A stretch of 64,000 bases of DNA from Rhabditoides inermis (taxonomy: Eukaryota > Nematoda > Chromadorea > Rhabditida > Rhabditidae). Made by a program: the position numbers and the translations under genes. Below, one piece after another: positions 1 through 13,280 of the stretch. The notes under the pieces are model-generated. The model worked only from the letters and a program-made list of their open reading frames with translations, searched no databases and was not told the DNA's origin. Position 1 is the first letter of the stretch, and each line of letters opens with the position of its first letter. The stretch is taken from contig CAWZYM010000195.1 of NCBI GenBank assembly GCA_963966185.1, positions 271,001 to 335,000 of the forward strand, read 5' to 3'.

Positions 1-708
1 CGACACATCTGAAACCAAGAATATGGTTTGTGGAAAGGACAATAAATGGTCGATTGATGGAAAACAACTAGAAAACGTCAAGGGAATGTGCTATACAAAG
101 CGTAAGTAACTTTATTTTAATTATTTTTATGTGTGAGACTCAGAGTGCCGCAGTCCCCAGCATAAGTATGATTTTTGTGCAAAGACGCTTCCGATATGGT
201 TTCCCGGATACTACTTTCTCGTTCACATCACGGGCCTTAAGGAATATCTCGACGATATAGGAGCACAGTGGTATATATATATACACACGAACAAAACAAT
301 ATTGGAAATTACAAGCTGAGGTTACTGGAAAACCCTGACACTCGAACTATTTCTCTCTATCATGAAGGAGGATATCAAAATTACCTGGATTACGAGAATA
401 TGGAACTTGGAAAACCAAAGAAAATATCTGTACATCCTCCTTACTATGAAGTCAAAGATCTCGTCACATTCCAGTTGCAAGGAGAAACATTATTCGTAGA
501 GCAATTGAAAGGTGTAGATGGCAAATTCTATAAGAACGGATATTCTAAATACGTTTACTAGTAAGTTCTACTAGTTTTGATCGTATGTTTATCTTGGAAT
601 AATAATTTTATTTTCAGCTACGAGAATGGATATCTCGTTGAACAATTGACATCGATAAATGGACTGATGATGAAACGTTATTTAAAGAAAATAACGGAAA
701 ATGATTGA
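1..708 (+). pseudogene. Copy 1 of cysteine-rich protein gene, 3' part, frameshifted
   Basis: Three exons can be read: 1-101, 144-560 and 618-708, with GTAAG donors and CAG acceptors in matching phase. The first ends a cysteine module (NMVCGKDNKWS...GMCYT) like those encoded at 41.4-46.0 kb; the second opens with C...CAK and then a tail with the motifs SLYHEGGY and VHPPYYEV. Against copies 2 and 3 this copy has two extra bases in the TA run near 275-285, which shift the frame and give an early stop. The tail downstream is intact in another frame, so the loss looks recent or could be a base-call error in a dinucleotide run. The gene starts outside the window. Function unknown; secretion is inferred only from the cysteine content. 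Confidence 0.6.
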
Positions 709-1446
709 CGGAAATAACCAATACGAAAATGCTATTGCCATCAACTTATGAGCTATGTTCTGTGATAAAGATCTCACATGTGAGTAATAAAAGTGTTTAT
801 TATATATCTCGTGTACGTCAAAATACTGCCATAGTCGCTATTTCGCCTTTGGCAGTCCTAAAATTTGGTCATTAGTACTACTAGAGTACATTTCTAGTAG
901 TTCTATAGTACAACGCTGGTACTGCTATAGAATTTTGATAGAATTTGAGAATATTGTTGCTACATGATGATGCTTTAATGAATTTCATCATTTATTTTGT
1001 GTAGTATATATGTGATATAATGTTTGCATATACATAGATGTTAGACAAAAAAGAATGATAACATTTATAACACAACTAACCAACAGTCAACGCACAAACG
1101 ATAACAACTTCACAGCACTTTCAAGTGATGAACACGTTTTCAATAGTTCACAATGGCACAAGATAAAGAATGAAAACCTGAGGGTGATTTGGAACAGGGT
1201 GGGAACGTCAGAAGGAACGAATTGCACACTGGTATTGGGGAGTAACTCAAGATAATAGTACAGTACATGTGAATGGTTGATGAGATGAAACACTATGGGA
1301 TACGTGTGGAGAAGTATCATGATACTTAACGGCGGGTTGACACAAATTATACTACAAACGTATCTTCTCACTCGCCTCGAGCTCTCTTTTTTGCATCTGA
1401 CGGTGAGAAGGCTGGTCAGATCGCTTCTGCATAGGAACACAGAGGT
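109..1446 (+). repeat. Left arm of 1.34-kb inverted repeat
   Basis: Positions 109-1446 are the near-exact reverse complement of 2345-3682. Both arms are 1338 bases. The arm carries the last exons of copy 1 and about 740 bases of downstream AT-rich sequence. A 66-codon open frame in this downstream part is identical in both arms. The same block recurs at about 39191-40528. Confidence 0.9.
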
Positions 1447-2344
1447 CGATCGTGAAACGTCACATAAATCAATAATCGCAAATCACCAGTGCATTTCAAT
1501 TATGCTTTACCAATTCGAAAAGTGCTACTGGCAATTTCACTTTGCGCCTTGAGTAGGTTACATTCTGGTCAGAATTAGGTTACATGTGGGTCAAAAGAAA
1601 GGTTACTTTCGGGTCAAAGAATGTTATGTGTACTGCACACATAACATTCATGGTTGACCCTCTTGTAGCCTTCATCTAATCGGAATGTATCCTATGATAT
1701 GTTACATTCCCCTCAACTGGCTAAAAGTAGTCTACTCTCCGGTCGGTGAATATTACTTTCCCCACAGTGTGTCCCTCTCACTCTCGCCAGCCAGAATGTA
1801 GTCTACTTTTGACAGGAAGGTAACCCTCCTCTACATGTGGCAAAAGTGAGGAAAACTTTTCAACACCAAATGTGATACTACTTTCACTTGAAATTAGACG
1901 TATTTGAGAGAACTCGATGACACCTGATAAGTATATCTAGAATTTGCATTTTTCGAAAACCCGTAACACCTTGAATGCTACTGGTGCATATAGGAAATTG
2001 TCAACGCTGGCGTCGGTTTAGTTACCCAAGTTTGGGGTAATTTCAAAAATCAAGTGTTGAATTATGATATGCAACACAACTACTTAACAATACGTAACAA
2101 CAACAGTCCCATAGTATACGTTATCGAGTTTACACGTTTCCTTTATAAACATATGATTACGTGTTCAAAAGTCCAAATGTAAAATGGCAAAAATTTTGCC
2201 GGCGACCGGAATCGAACCATGGACTTCAATACAGCCTGTGTCTTGATGGTCTGGCACGTAGACCACTATACCACGTGTGGGACATTTTGCTACGCGTTGA
2301 GAACGCATACCACTTGAGACACTTTTCATACCTCAGAAGAACCA
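1447..2344. other. Spacer between the inverted-repeat arms
   Basis: About 0.9 kb without a supportable gene. It holds repeated GGTTAC/GTTACATTC words around 1555-1720 and a short perfect hairpin at 1620-1648 (12-base arms AATGTTATGTGT / ACACATAACATT, loop of 5). A tRNA-like element lies near its right end. Confidence 0.6.
2200..2283 (-). repeat. tRNA-like sequence (SINE head or tRNA relic)
   Basis: Read on the minus strand there is an A-box-like TGGTATAGTGG and, about 50 bases on, a B-box GGTTCGATTCC, the internal RNA polymerase III promoter elements. I cannot fold a clean anticodon arm, so a functional tRNA is not supported. Confidence 0.55.
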
Positions 2345-3682
2345 ACCTCTGTGTTCCTATGCAGAAGCGATCTGACCAGCCTCCTCACCGTCAGATGCAA
2401 AAAAAGAGAGCTCGAGGCGAGTGAGAAGATACGTTTGTAGTATAATTTGTGTCAACCCGCCGTTAAGTATCATGATACTTCTCCACACGTATCCCATAGT
2501 GTTTCATCTCATCAACCATTCACATGTACTGTACTATTATCTTGAGTTACTCCCCAATACCAGTGTGCAATTCGTTCCTTCTGACGTTCCCACCCTGTTC
2601 CAAATCACCCTCAGGTTTTCATTCTTTATCTTGTGCCATTGTGAACTATTGAAAACGTGTTCATCACTTGAAAGTGCTGTGAAGTTGTTATCGTTTGTGC
2701 GTTGACTGTTGGTTAGTTGTGTTATAAATGTTATCATTCTTTTTTGTCTAACATCTATGTATATGCAAACATTATATCACATATATACTACACAAAATAA
2801 ATGATGAAATTCATTAAAGCATCATCATGTAGCAACAATATTCTCAAATTCTATCAAAATTCTATAGCAGTACCAGCGTTGTACTATAGAACTACTAGAA
2901 ATGTACTCTAGTAGTACTAATGACCAAATTTTAGGACTGCCAAAGGCGAAATAGCTACTATGGCAGTATTTTGACGTACACGAGATATATAATAAACACT
3001 TTTATTACTCACATGTGAGATCTTTATCACAGAACATAGCTCATAAGTTGATGGCAATAGCATTTTCGTATTGGTTATTTCCGTCAATCATTTTCCGTTA
3101 TTTTCTCATAATAACGTTTCATCACCAGTCCATTTATCGATGTCATTTGTTCAACGAGATATCCATTCTCGTAGCTGAAAATAAAATTTCTATTCCAAGA
3201 TAAACATACGATCAAAACTTGAAGAACTTACTAGTAAACGTATTTAGAATATCCGTTCTTATAGAATTTGCCATCTACACCTTTCAATTGCTCTACGAAT
3301 AACGTTTCTCCTTGCAACTGGAATGTGACGAGATCTTTGACTTCATAGTAAGGAGGATGTACAGATATTTTCTTTGGTTTTCCAAGTTCCATATTCTCGT
3401 AATCATAGAACTCTTTATATCCTCCTTCATGATAGAGAGAAATAGTTCGAGTATCAGGGTTTTCCAGTAACCTCAGCTTGTATTTTCCAATAAAATTTCT
3501 TTCTTGTGTATATATATACCACTGTGCTCCTATATCGTCGAGATATTCCTTGAGGCCCGTGATGTGAACGACAACGTAGTGTCCGGGAAACCATATCGGA
3601 AGCGTCTTTGCACAAAAATCATACTTATGCTGGGGACTGCGGCACTCTGAGTCTCACACATAAAAATAATTAAAATAAAGTT
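2345..3682 (-). repeat. Right arm of 1.34-kb inverted repeat
   Basis: Reverse complement of 109-1446. The similarity stops abruptly at 3682, inside the intron upstream of the second exon of the carried gene, so the upstream exon present in copies 1 and 3 is missing here. Confidence 0.9.
3084..3646 (-). pseudogene. Copy 2 of cysteine-rich protein gene, 5' truncated
   Basis: Two exons equivalent to the last two of copy 1 (3646 downward to the GTAAGT donor near 3230, then a terminal exon to TGA at 3086-3084). Unlike copy 1, the frame is open through the TA run, so this tail could still be translated if joined to something. The upstream module exon is absent because the repeat breakpoint falls at 3682. 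Probably a dead 3' fragment. Confidence 0.6.
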
Positions 3683-3819
3683 CCTCTGTCCTCTTCTATC
3701 TGTGAATACAGAGCCTCGCTTCGTCTCTGCTGCCGCACCCAATAACATGAAGGGAAAGGTGTTAGCACATCTCGGACATTGTGCCACGCTCAATTTGTTC
3801 ACTGGACCGGCGAGAGTGG

Positions 3820-3822
<3 letters not shown>

Positions 3823-3864
<42 letters not shown>

Positions 3865-4086
3865 GCGCAATATTTCATATACGTATTTTTTATTATCATA
3901 TTCTAGCACATTGGGGTATGTGTCAGTGTATCGTCAAAGTGGTTCTACGTTCTACGACAAAATCAAAGAGCAGCGAGAGCGGCGTGTTGCAAGTCGAAGA
4001 TTCAGAAGATCCAGAAGATTCAGAAGATTCAGAAGATTCAGAAGATTCACTTGTCGCCGCTCACTTGAACCAGTCGAGATCTCTCT

Positions 4087-4121
<35 letters not shown>

Positions 4122-4358
4122 TTATCGCCCCCCTTTCTCATTCTTCACGAAGATTGTCATTTGTATCGAGGTACGATGGTAGTGACTGAGAGTGGTGCTG
4201 GTTGTAGTAGTTGGTGCGCATGTGTAGTGTGAGTGGGCAGTGTGTTCCGAGTGTGCGCAGTCTACCCGGCCGGCACGCAGCTCGCATTCGACGAGGAGAG
4301 CAGCGAGAGCGGCGTGTTGCAAGTCGAGCTCACTTGTCGTCGGTCACTTGAACCAGTC

Positions 4359-4402
<44 letters not shown>

Positions 4403-4440
4403 CACGATGATTGTCATTTGTATTGAGGTACGATGGTCAC
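3823..4440. repeat. (GA)n, 9-base tandem repeat and a 0.3-kb duplication
   Basis: Holds (GA)n at 3823-3860, then a 9-base repeat (AGATTCAGA type) at about 3998-4050. The stretch 3969-4180 is repeated at about 4300-4440 (shared words GCGGCGTGTTGCAAGTCG and ATTGTCATTTGTAT). The second copy lacks the 9-base array. No gene supported. Confidence 0.7.
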
Positions 4441-4455
4441 AAGAAAGAGAGACGC

Positions 4456-4511
<56 letters not shown>

Positions 4512-4538
4512 GAGAGAGAGGAGAAAGAAAGAAGAGAT

Positions 4539-4597
<59 letters not shown>

Positions 4598-4626
4598 GAG
4601 AGAGAGGGAGAGGGAGAGAGAAAGAG

Positions 4627-5442
<816 letters not shown>

Positions 5443-5448
<6 letters not shown>

Positions 5449-5522
5449 GCGCAATAGTTCATATACTATTTTTATAATCATATTCTAGCACATTGGGGTA
5501 TGTGTCAGTGTACCGTCAAAGT
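5443..5522 (+). repeat. Direct repeat of 3860-3935
   Basis: About 75 bases, from GATGCGCGCAATA to TCAAAGTG, repeat the sequence following the first (GA)n tract at 3860. The two copies bracket the whole 3.9-5.4 kb repeat complex, as if it grew by duplication between them. Confidence 0.75.
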
Positions 5523-7260
5523 GATTCAATGACAACCGACATTGACAATGTGGTTTGGTACCTGAACTCGCAACCAGAAAGTGCGCCGTCCGAATCTCTC
5601 TCTCTCTCTCACTTTCTCTTTCTCTCTCCCTCTTGCTCTCTCGCCCTCTCTCTATCTTCTTTGCAGGAAGTATTTTAAAATAATAATAAAATTAGTGCAA
5701 GCGTTGTTGTGTGTATGGTTAGTGTTAGTGACACTTGCAGGGGTTCGCACAACAGCAGATGACTCATCACCGTATCAGACGCTCGTCGTTTCTGTTTTCG
5801 ACTTTTTTCTTCTTAGCGTTACTTGATTTTTTTCTTATATCTGAAGACGTATTCCTTTTTATTCACGAGTGCTCGGATGTAGTATTTTGGTCGCTCGAAC
5901 ACCTATGTGTTTTCATGTTAATGCGATGCGATGAAGATTGCGCATGTTTTGTATTTGTAATCGGAAATGTGTTCTCACATGTTCGTTTTCCATTCAGCCT
6001 AGTAGCAATAATCATTATAACGTGGATTCCGCTGGAGATTTCATGTGACTCGCTCTCGTGGTGTGTGATGGCTCGCCTCGCCTTGCCACAACTGCGCAGC
6101 GCAAACACTAGTTACCCTTTCTTCTATGCGGTCATGGAACATGTTTTCACTGACAATCGTATGACGGCGTGCAACCCACACGCATGAATTGTTGTAGAAT
6201 GGTTAAAAGAGAAGTGCACGGAATAATAACATCAAGTCGACATAATCAATATCGATATGGCGATCAAATTGAAACCAAAATAAAAATTCTAACAATTCAT
6301 TTGAATTTGATATAAAATGAAATAGCATCTTGAAAATCAGGCACTGCGCGTCAGTATTTCGTGGTGACGTACAAACTTGGCACGAGTTTCCAATGGGAAT
6401 TTGTTTTCAAAATTGGTCCCGCCACGGACTACTGACGAATTGTATCATCATTTCTCACGTGTGACAACAGCTGGTCATTTCATTTCATCACTCCGTGCTC
6501 CTCTCCTTTGATAGGTGGTGACGTTTTATGTGCGGAGAAGGTGCTGTCACTAACAAATTGTCTGGTTGACCACCGGTTGTGCTGCAGTGCTGCTTCTCCC
6601 AAGGGGTATTTTTGTATCGATGCTTCGATGCAGCACACTGCTGCCTCTCTCCTTCTCCTGTTCTCGACGGCTGGTGCTTTTGGCTGCTTTCCTGCCCATT
6701 CCATATCACAAATTACTGATTGTAGTTCTATTCAGACGTCGTTTAGTGCACACATTCTCGCCCGGCAATGTCGCGCTAGTATACTAGCGTAATCGTATAC
6801 TATTCTACATTCGTTCAGTACTGAAGGAATGTAGGATCGCGTAAGTAGCGACCGAGTTTTATCTCCTCGTGGTTACGTGGTTTGAAGAATGAGTAGGTAG
6901 CCTGTATAGGTGGGATATTCAAACATTCTCAGCTACCTAGGTGAACAGTAACCATTCAAGTACAGTAAATAAAAATTGCTCTGGTCGATAAAACAATTGT
7001 TATTATAGCTTTATTATTCATGACAAATCGGCTCACAACTTCTTGGACATGTGGTATAACATGAGTATAACAGAATCACAAGAATTCATTGTTGTGTATA
7101 ATGCATATAAGTATGTGGCCGAATTGGTGGGATGAAAAAGGCAACTGTACTTCAACCGGAATAGTACCTTATAGTTATAATCGCTCATCATATGTCAATT
7201 GCCCACAAGGGCAATGACCAATCATCATATTTGAATCCATAAACTAAAGTTAAAGGGGGT
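5523..7260. other. No supportable gene
   Basis: Contains a short CT-rich tract (5597-5665) and one 150-codon open frame at 5735-6187 that has no splice context, is rich in Phe/Leu/Cys, and matches nothing I recognise. No RNA gene or clear repeat family seen. Confidence 0.4.
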
Positions 7261-7269
7261 GATAAAAAA

Positions 7270-7690
7270 GTATGCGGAACATGCTGCGGTGCGCTTGCCA
7301 CCCTCACTCGGCCCCCGCCGACGCGCTATCCATCGCCAAACCACAGCGAGAACGAACCCAAACCACCTACGCAATCCCAACCCGAATCGCCCAGATGCAA
7401 CAAGAGACCCACCCAGTCTATACATTTCCCGCCACTCAAACACCTCGCAAAATCGAACGTAGGCTAAACGGACTGAAAACGGCGAATGACGGCTACATGT
7501 ACACACTCCGAGCTGTACGCGTTCAGCCCTGTGTCCAGGTCGCTTCTATTTTGGGATACCCCACATCTCTCCGCGGTTCCCTAGTTCATGTCAGCCACGT
7601 ACAAACCCATACTCTACACGCACAGAGGAAATGAATCGTTGAATGGCCCCCGACGGCTAATATACGCGACGGCGCATTGCTTTCAACTGA
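7270..7690 (-). repeat. Left arm of imperfect inverted repeat, possible divergent gene
   Basis: The reverse complement of this stretch matches 8225-8640 with about 75-80% identity. Shared landmarks include TTCTATTTTGGGATACCCC, CCGCGGTTCC, and TAGCCTACGTT after a TTCAG. The conceptual peptide after the TTCAG, on the strand pointing outward, keeps VRLAYV.F.E in both arms, so the arms may be diverged exons of head-to-head paralogues. Confidence 0.6.
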
Positions 7691-8224
7691 TTTTCTCTAC
7701 TTAGCTTGAAATGCCGCGAAAATGTACAACACAAATAAATTATGATTTAAAATAAAGAGTTATGTAACTTGGCTTGTGCTGGTAGTGCGGGAATGTAGCA
7801 GGCATGAATACGCAATGTTAGCTATACAACGTGACAATTGGTATTGGTCCAAGTAGAATAAACATCTTGAGTTGAGCATATACTCTCTGTTCTACGTTGT
7901 GTCATGTCTTTAGTTGCATTCAAACATACTCTCACTTCACACACATTTTACAAAACGACTTTCACCTCACGTAACATGCCTCATTGCTTTCACCTCTCAC
8001 CAACAAAGACACGACACACGTGAAACAAAGAGTATATTATGCGCTCGTGTGGTCAATATGTACAAATGCATACTACATTCCCGCTCTGGTAGCGCAAGCC
8101 AAGCTTCCACTAAAATAAACCCCAAAGAAAGTGAAACATATTCGTTAAAAGTGTGATCCCAGCCCATTGAGTTATCCTAAGAATTAAGCGATTTATAAGT
8201 GTTGTACATTTTTCGCGATAGACC

Positions 8225-8640
8225 AAACTAAGCAAAGAAAACCAGATGAATGCAGTACGTGATCTCATATACTTGCCGCCGGCGTGCAACCCACCGATTC
8301 ACCTCTTCTGTGCAAAATAGAACACGGATCTGCACGTGCCCTTCATAAACTCAGGAACCGCGGTGAAATGCGGGGTATCCCAAAATAGAAACCACCCGGA
8401 CACCAGACAAAACTCGTTCAACTTGAAACAAGTACAAGTAGCCGCACTCGCTTCAGTACGTCTAGCCTACGTTAAATTTCACGAGATTCGTGTGCTTGAG
8501 CGACGGGATACGTACTTGCATCTAACGCGACTCGCATCAGGGTGCGCAAGAGCCAGGGCCTAGACACGGAGGGAGGGGCCGAGAAGAGAGAGTGGCGGCG
8601 CCGCCGCAGCACACTCCGAGCCTGCCCATCAAACTCGTCA
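8225..8640 (+). repeat. Right arm of imperfect inverted repeat, possible divergent gene
   Basis: Partner of 7270-7690. The plus-strand reading 8336-8563 contains VRLAYVKFHE and ..LASG, matching VRLAYVRFCE and ..VASG from the left arm. No start codon and splice pattern could be settled, so neither arm is called as a gene. Confidence 0.6.
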
Positions 8641-9300
8641 GTACTACTCGCGCCATACACATGGCTGCGAATCCGAGCAGTGATTAGATGTAAATGGGGG
8701 GGGAGAACTAACTAATCCGGTGAAGAAACAGTTACCCTTCTCAAAATTTGAATTGATATCTCGTAATAGTGGTGACTAACACTAACATTACTTGCCCCAT
8801 AGAGGACCCACTATGATCCGGTGTAGTAGCGTTTCTTGTCGATGTTGATTGCGTCGTCCTTTGTTCAGTCGCAAAAACGGCAACTCGCCGCGCTGTTGAA
8901 TCTTGTCGCTAAAAAAAATCATCTCATCTCTCTCTCATATCTCAACTCCCCCTCCCTACTCATCTCTCCTGTGTTCAACTTTGTGTTTAGTTTGCTCAGT
9001 TCTAATGCTTGGTTGCTCCTTGTTCACGAGTGATGTTCAATTTTTGTCGCAGTCCCTTTTATGATTATGGTTATACTCGCGATTCGCAAATAGCAACGCT
9101 TTTCGGGCGTTAAAATAGCTGTTGTTGTTTCAGTTGCGCATACATAGTACATAGTGTACATCGTAGCAAATGGTAATTTCCTGATGTTAATTCACTTGTG
9201 AACGTGAACTCGCCCCACTTAGCGGTCACCTACTCATGTGTCAGCACTACGTTAAATATTCATTTGTGTTCAATCTTTTTTTAGTTTGTGTGAAGCTGTT
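8641..9300. other. No supportable gene
   Basis: AT-rich to mixed sequence with no coding exon, RNA gene or repeat that I can support. Confidence 0.4.
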
Positions 9301-9308
9301 TATTTTAG

Positions 9309-12075
9309 TGGACGGTTGGCAAAGAGAGAGAGAGAGAGACGATAGCGCCGACGAATGGGGAGCGAGCGCGCATCGCACTGTGCCTGGGACGGAGGAGCAG
9401 TGGCTATGGAAGCGATGAGCCCCCTGCCACAGGTATTTTGATTGATGTTAATTATGCCATAGTCCGTTGATTACCACTTTTCAGTACTCGTTGGGAAAGA
9501 GCTGGGACGGGTTTCGGGTGAAGGAACACGACTCTCCGACTACGTCAACAGGTGAGCGACACTTAAGCATAAACGACTAGTGCACGGACTCCATTGTTGC
9601 TGTCAACATCTCCACATATACAACGCAAGCAATGTGGTTCGTGCGCTATACTCCAAGCGTGAAAAGACTGTGGCGAATGAGGAGACGCAGACGGCCAGCG
9701 CGTGCGCAACTCTCACTTCTCTCATCGTTGTGTCTCCATATTTCGAACACGTTATCGATTATCGTATACGTATTCGACTTGCATATTGTTTAGATTGTCA
9801 TTTTAGTTCGAGTGTTGCAGAGAGAGGGCGGGCGGAGTCGTGGACGGAGGCGGAGGCAGAGCGAAGGTGAAGGAGGAGGGCCTGGACGTGTGAGCAGGAG
9901 AAGAGACAGTGGACCAGTGGACACACCCCCGCTACTTTCGCCTACGGCCGCACATCATTGCCACCGCCGGTCAGCGTGTTTAGCCATCTAATATGTCGCC
10001 GAATCGTTTTGAAAAGGTGTTGGATGATTACATTATTATAGGCGCTGTGCCATGCTCACGACGGTGTGGGAGAAGTGTGTCGTCGACGTCAAGCTGGGTG
10101 GATGGATGTGCCCCGCGCTGGGCGGAACGCAGTGAGTCGCTCTTCCCCTCTCTCCATCCTACATCCAGGTTCGATGTTGCAGGCTGTGTCGTGTGATTGT
10201 TGGGTGGCGTCGCATGGGGAGCGTACACCACCTCGGAGACAACACTCACACGACAATGCGCCCAGAAGCTCGTTCGCCACTCGGCTGATATGAGCCAGTC
10301 TGTTGGATGCGCGCTCGTCCATGTGAGTGAAGGGTGAAGGGGAGAATGAGAGAGGAGCGGGTGAGAAGTTTCGTGTCAGCACTCGGGTTGCCGCGCGGTT
10401 CGAGCGTCCGCCTAGGGAAGTGATAGCTGATGAGGAGGAGATGGACGTCGAGGAGGATACACGATCAGTGAATGCTGTGCCGCCGTCTACAGGGTATGTC
10501 CCCTCGTCCTTTATTCACTGTTCACCTATCTGTGTTGCAGGTGGGCGATGATCGTGATCGGAGGGCTCTTGCATCGACACCGTCTTTCTTTTCCATTCCC
10601 GACACGTCGTACTCGTTGGACTAGCTTCGCAAACGGTTTGTGGGGTGTGTTCTATCATTGATAACCAGTGTATAGCTGCCGGTGGGACACTGGCTCGCCC
10701 ATGTGTGTGCTGCAACGGCCACATGCAGATCTTCTACAGTCGCCGTCGCCGGTTCGCGACACAATTGTGTAAGTGGCGGAAGCGGGATGTAACTGAATCG
10801 AGTCGAGTTGAGGGCGACGCGGCCGAGAGAACGGAGAGAGAGAGAGAGAGGGAGGGAGGGAGGGGAAACCCAACAAGTGCGTGTACACGTCTTCTGATTG
10901 TAAGTTGTCATTGTTTAGATCGAGTCGAGACGGGGACAGGCACGAAGGGAGCAGCGCTGATGTGGCGGGATGATGAGAGGGAGAGAGAGGGTAGGCGCCG
11001 TCTGCTCGCTGCGGACAGCATCGAAGATCGCGACAACAACCACTCCTCGAACCACGGGTAAGCAATGCTTCACACGTAGCTACTTCTGCTTCTGGTTGAC
11101 CTTGTGCGGAGAGTCGAGTTGAACTAGTTTTTTTGGCGCGAACTGCATTTATCCAGCTTGTAATTCCAGGATGAGAATACGCGGACCGCGGACATAGCGA
11201 GCGGCGCGAGTGGGCAGGAGGGACGAGTGCTGTCTTTCTGAATACAGGCAAGTCGCGCACACGCTCCATTCTTCTGTTGATATGTTTCATATTGCGATTC
11301 TAGATAAATGATTGATTGATTGATTGATTGATATGTTTCATATTGTAGTCTGACGCCGACGAGAGGAGGCGAGCGTGCTACATGCGAATCAAGGAGTGGC
11401 CGCCGTCCGCCGATGCACGTTGGAGGTTGAGGTGCGCAACGTTCAACTGACTCTGATCACTGATCACAACTCATCACATTCAACATGATGCATGATCACA
11501 TCATACTAATTGATGTTGTGTGTGTGTCTCCAAAGGCAGAGTTGTGCGTTTCAGTTGCGTGATCGGGGCGACTGGAGCCTAGAGAGGAGTGGGAGAAGAG
11601 AGGAGAGGAGTAGCGGCAGCCGTCGGCTATGGACGGCCGGTCCGAGTGAGCGCCCTCGCGACACCACTCCGACTGAGAACTGAGACGGAGGCGGGCGGGT
11701 ACACAGCGAGTGGAGGTGAGTGCGCAGTGGGGGTGGTAGTAGGACGGAACTGCGAACGCCGTTCTGCACAGAATCCGTGGCAATCCCATCCCTGTGCAGC
11801 TCCTATTGCGAGAAAGGGAGTAGTGATCGATCGATTCCTTCAGCAATGCGATTGGCCGGGCGAGAGTGCGAGAGAAGGCGTGCACAGGAGGAGAGAGAGG
11901 AGTGAACTCCTCAATGTCGAGGTGATCAAATGTTTCACTTCAATCTGAATCATGTTCGTTTATTGATCGACCACTGTAGCGGTCGTTTGCTGTGCCGGCA
12001 CGTCTCTGTTCCGCGCGAGGCAAGTCGGAGCAGATCGAGCGAGTGGCAGGAGGGGCTCATATTCTCCGTCGACTT
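9309..12075 (+). CDS. Array unit 1, plus-strand multi-exon candidate gene
   Basis: A run of GC-rich segments with good AG acceptors and GTGAG/GTAAG-type donors: about 9309-9432, 9485-9551, 9807-9866, 10042-10131, 10333-10493, 10919-11057, 11554-11645 and 11979-12075. The first four join in one open frame. Two segments keep their reading frame in diverged copies downstream: GTKGAAL(M/L)W..DERE recurs at about 15.6 kb, and AAR.FER.PRE recurs at about 16.97 kb. Conservation of frame between diverged copies is the main argument for coding. Composition is Arg/Glu/Ser-rich and probably disordered. Start and stop are not fixed, some exon joins do not phase, and no family is recognised. Confidence 0.4.
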
Positions 12076-12192
12076 GTGAGTCACACCATCATATTCACTG
12101 CTTGCATATCTTCTCTATCCGCTCCTATCCTCTCCCTGCTCTTGTATTTGTCGACATAGGTTTGATGTGTATAGTATGAGGCCAAACCAAGT

Positions 12193-13280
12193 TCAATAAA
12201 TCTGCCCCCTCTCACCTTGTGTATTTGGGAGGTGACGGAGTGGGGGACTGGGTGGGCGCTTTCTTCCGCCCACACTGCCTCCTCTCCTCAATGCCGCCGG
12301 CGTGGTCGCTCCATTCGGGCGCACGTCTCCTTCCGGCGGCTCTTCCCACTGGTTCGTCAACCGGGGCACTATAGAGCCCCGGAGAACCAGCGTGTGCGTA
12401 TTTGGCGCAGCTATCGCTCCCGGCTGAGTGACCAGTAGAAGGGTCACTCTTGTCGTCCCACGTTTGCTGAAAGGATCTTTCTACGAGTCTTTTCTCTAAC
12501 CCCTCCTTCTCCCCCTTCTCCCCCTTCTCCCCCTTCTCCCCCTTCTCCCCCTCTCCTCCTCTCCTCCTCTCCTCCTCTCTTCCTCTCCTCCTCTCCTCCT
12601 CTCCTCCTCTCCTCCTCTCCTCCTCTCCTCCTCTCCTCCTCTCCTCCTCTCCTCCTCTCCTCCTCTCCTCCTCTCCTCCTCTCCTCCTCTCCTCCTCTCC
12701 TCCTCTCCTCCTCTCCTCCTCCCCCTTCTTCTCTCATATTCATTTCTTCTCGTCTTTCTCCACTTACCCACAGGACGACGCCCGAGTCCTGTGGAGTGTA
12801 GTTTGTAGTACACTCCTGCGTTGTCGTCGATCTAGTCGACGGCATGAACACCTTCCGGTTCATCAGACGGGGTGGCGGAGCGACTCGAGTCAGACTCTCC
12901 TCGCACCACCGACTGCCCCGTCCCTCGCCGGGGACGTGACTGATTGCGAGGCATGCGACAAAGGATCGCACGCCCGCGCAACCAGCGACACAGGCGGGCA
13001 TCTCTGAAACGACGGTCGCTTAGTCCGCTGTTCCCTTGTGATCCCATCTCGCACTCACTTCATCCACCCCTGTGCCTTCAGCGTGTCTCTGCGATGGTTC
13101 GTCCGCGCAAGCAGAGAGGCTGCGGGACGGACCATCGCACCTCTCTCCCACGAGAGGCGAGAGGGTGAGCCGACGGAGTCCCTGCTCCCCCGGCACATCT
13201 TGACACCTGCAAATGACTCATTCTCTCTGATCTCTTCATCTCCCCCCTTTCTCTCTTTTTAATTATGACAAACCGCATTA
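12193..13280 (-). pseudogene. Array unit A, minus-strand exon group, partly decayed
   Basis: Segments homologous to the minus-strand groups at 13.6-14.3, 15.95-16.65 and 18.4-19.2 kb: the block after a GTTTCAG at about 12999 (VSLVARACD), a block with RGESDS near 12900, and a block near 12390-12465. In the last block the frame open in the 16-kb copy has stops here. The shared blocks lie in the same order as in the other copies, with the CT-rich repeat 12496-12724 between them. Likely a degenerating duplicate; function unknown. Confidence 0.4.
12496..12724. repeat. CT-rich tandem repeat (CTCCTCCT / CCCCTTCT units)
   Basis: About 230 bases of 8-9-base pyrimidine repeats. Arg/Glu/Gly-rich open frames on the minus strand here are products of the repeat. 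Confidence 0.85.

Noticed and set aside
5735..6187. 150-codon hydrophobic open frame
   Set aside because: No splice sites, no homologous copy, composition typical of T-rich noncoding DNA.
7272..7634. 120-codon plus-strand open frame
   Set aside because: It is the antisense of the inverted-repeat arm, whose other strand keeps a peptide in both arms.
12444..13001. 185-codon Glu/Arg/Gly open frame
   Set aside because: Most of it is the pyrimidine tandem repeat 12496-12724; only the ends belong to real exon candidates.
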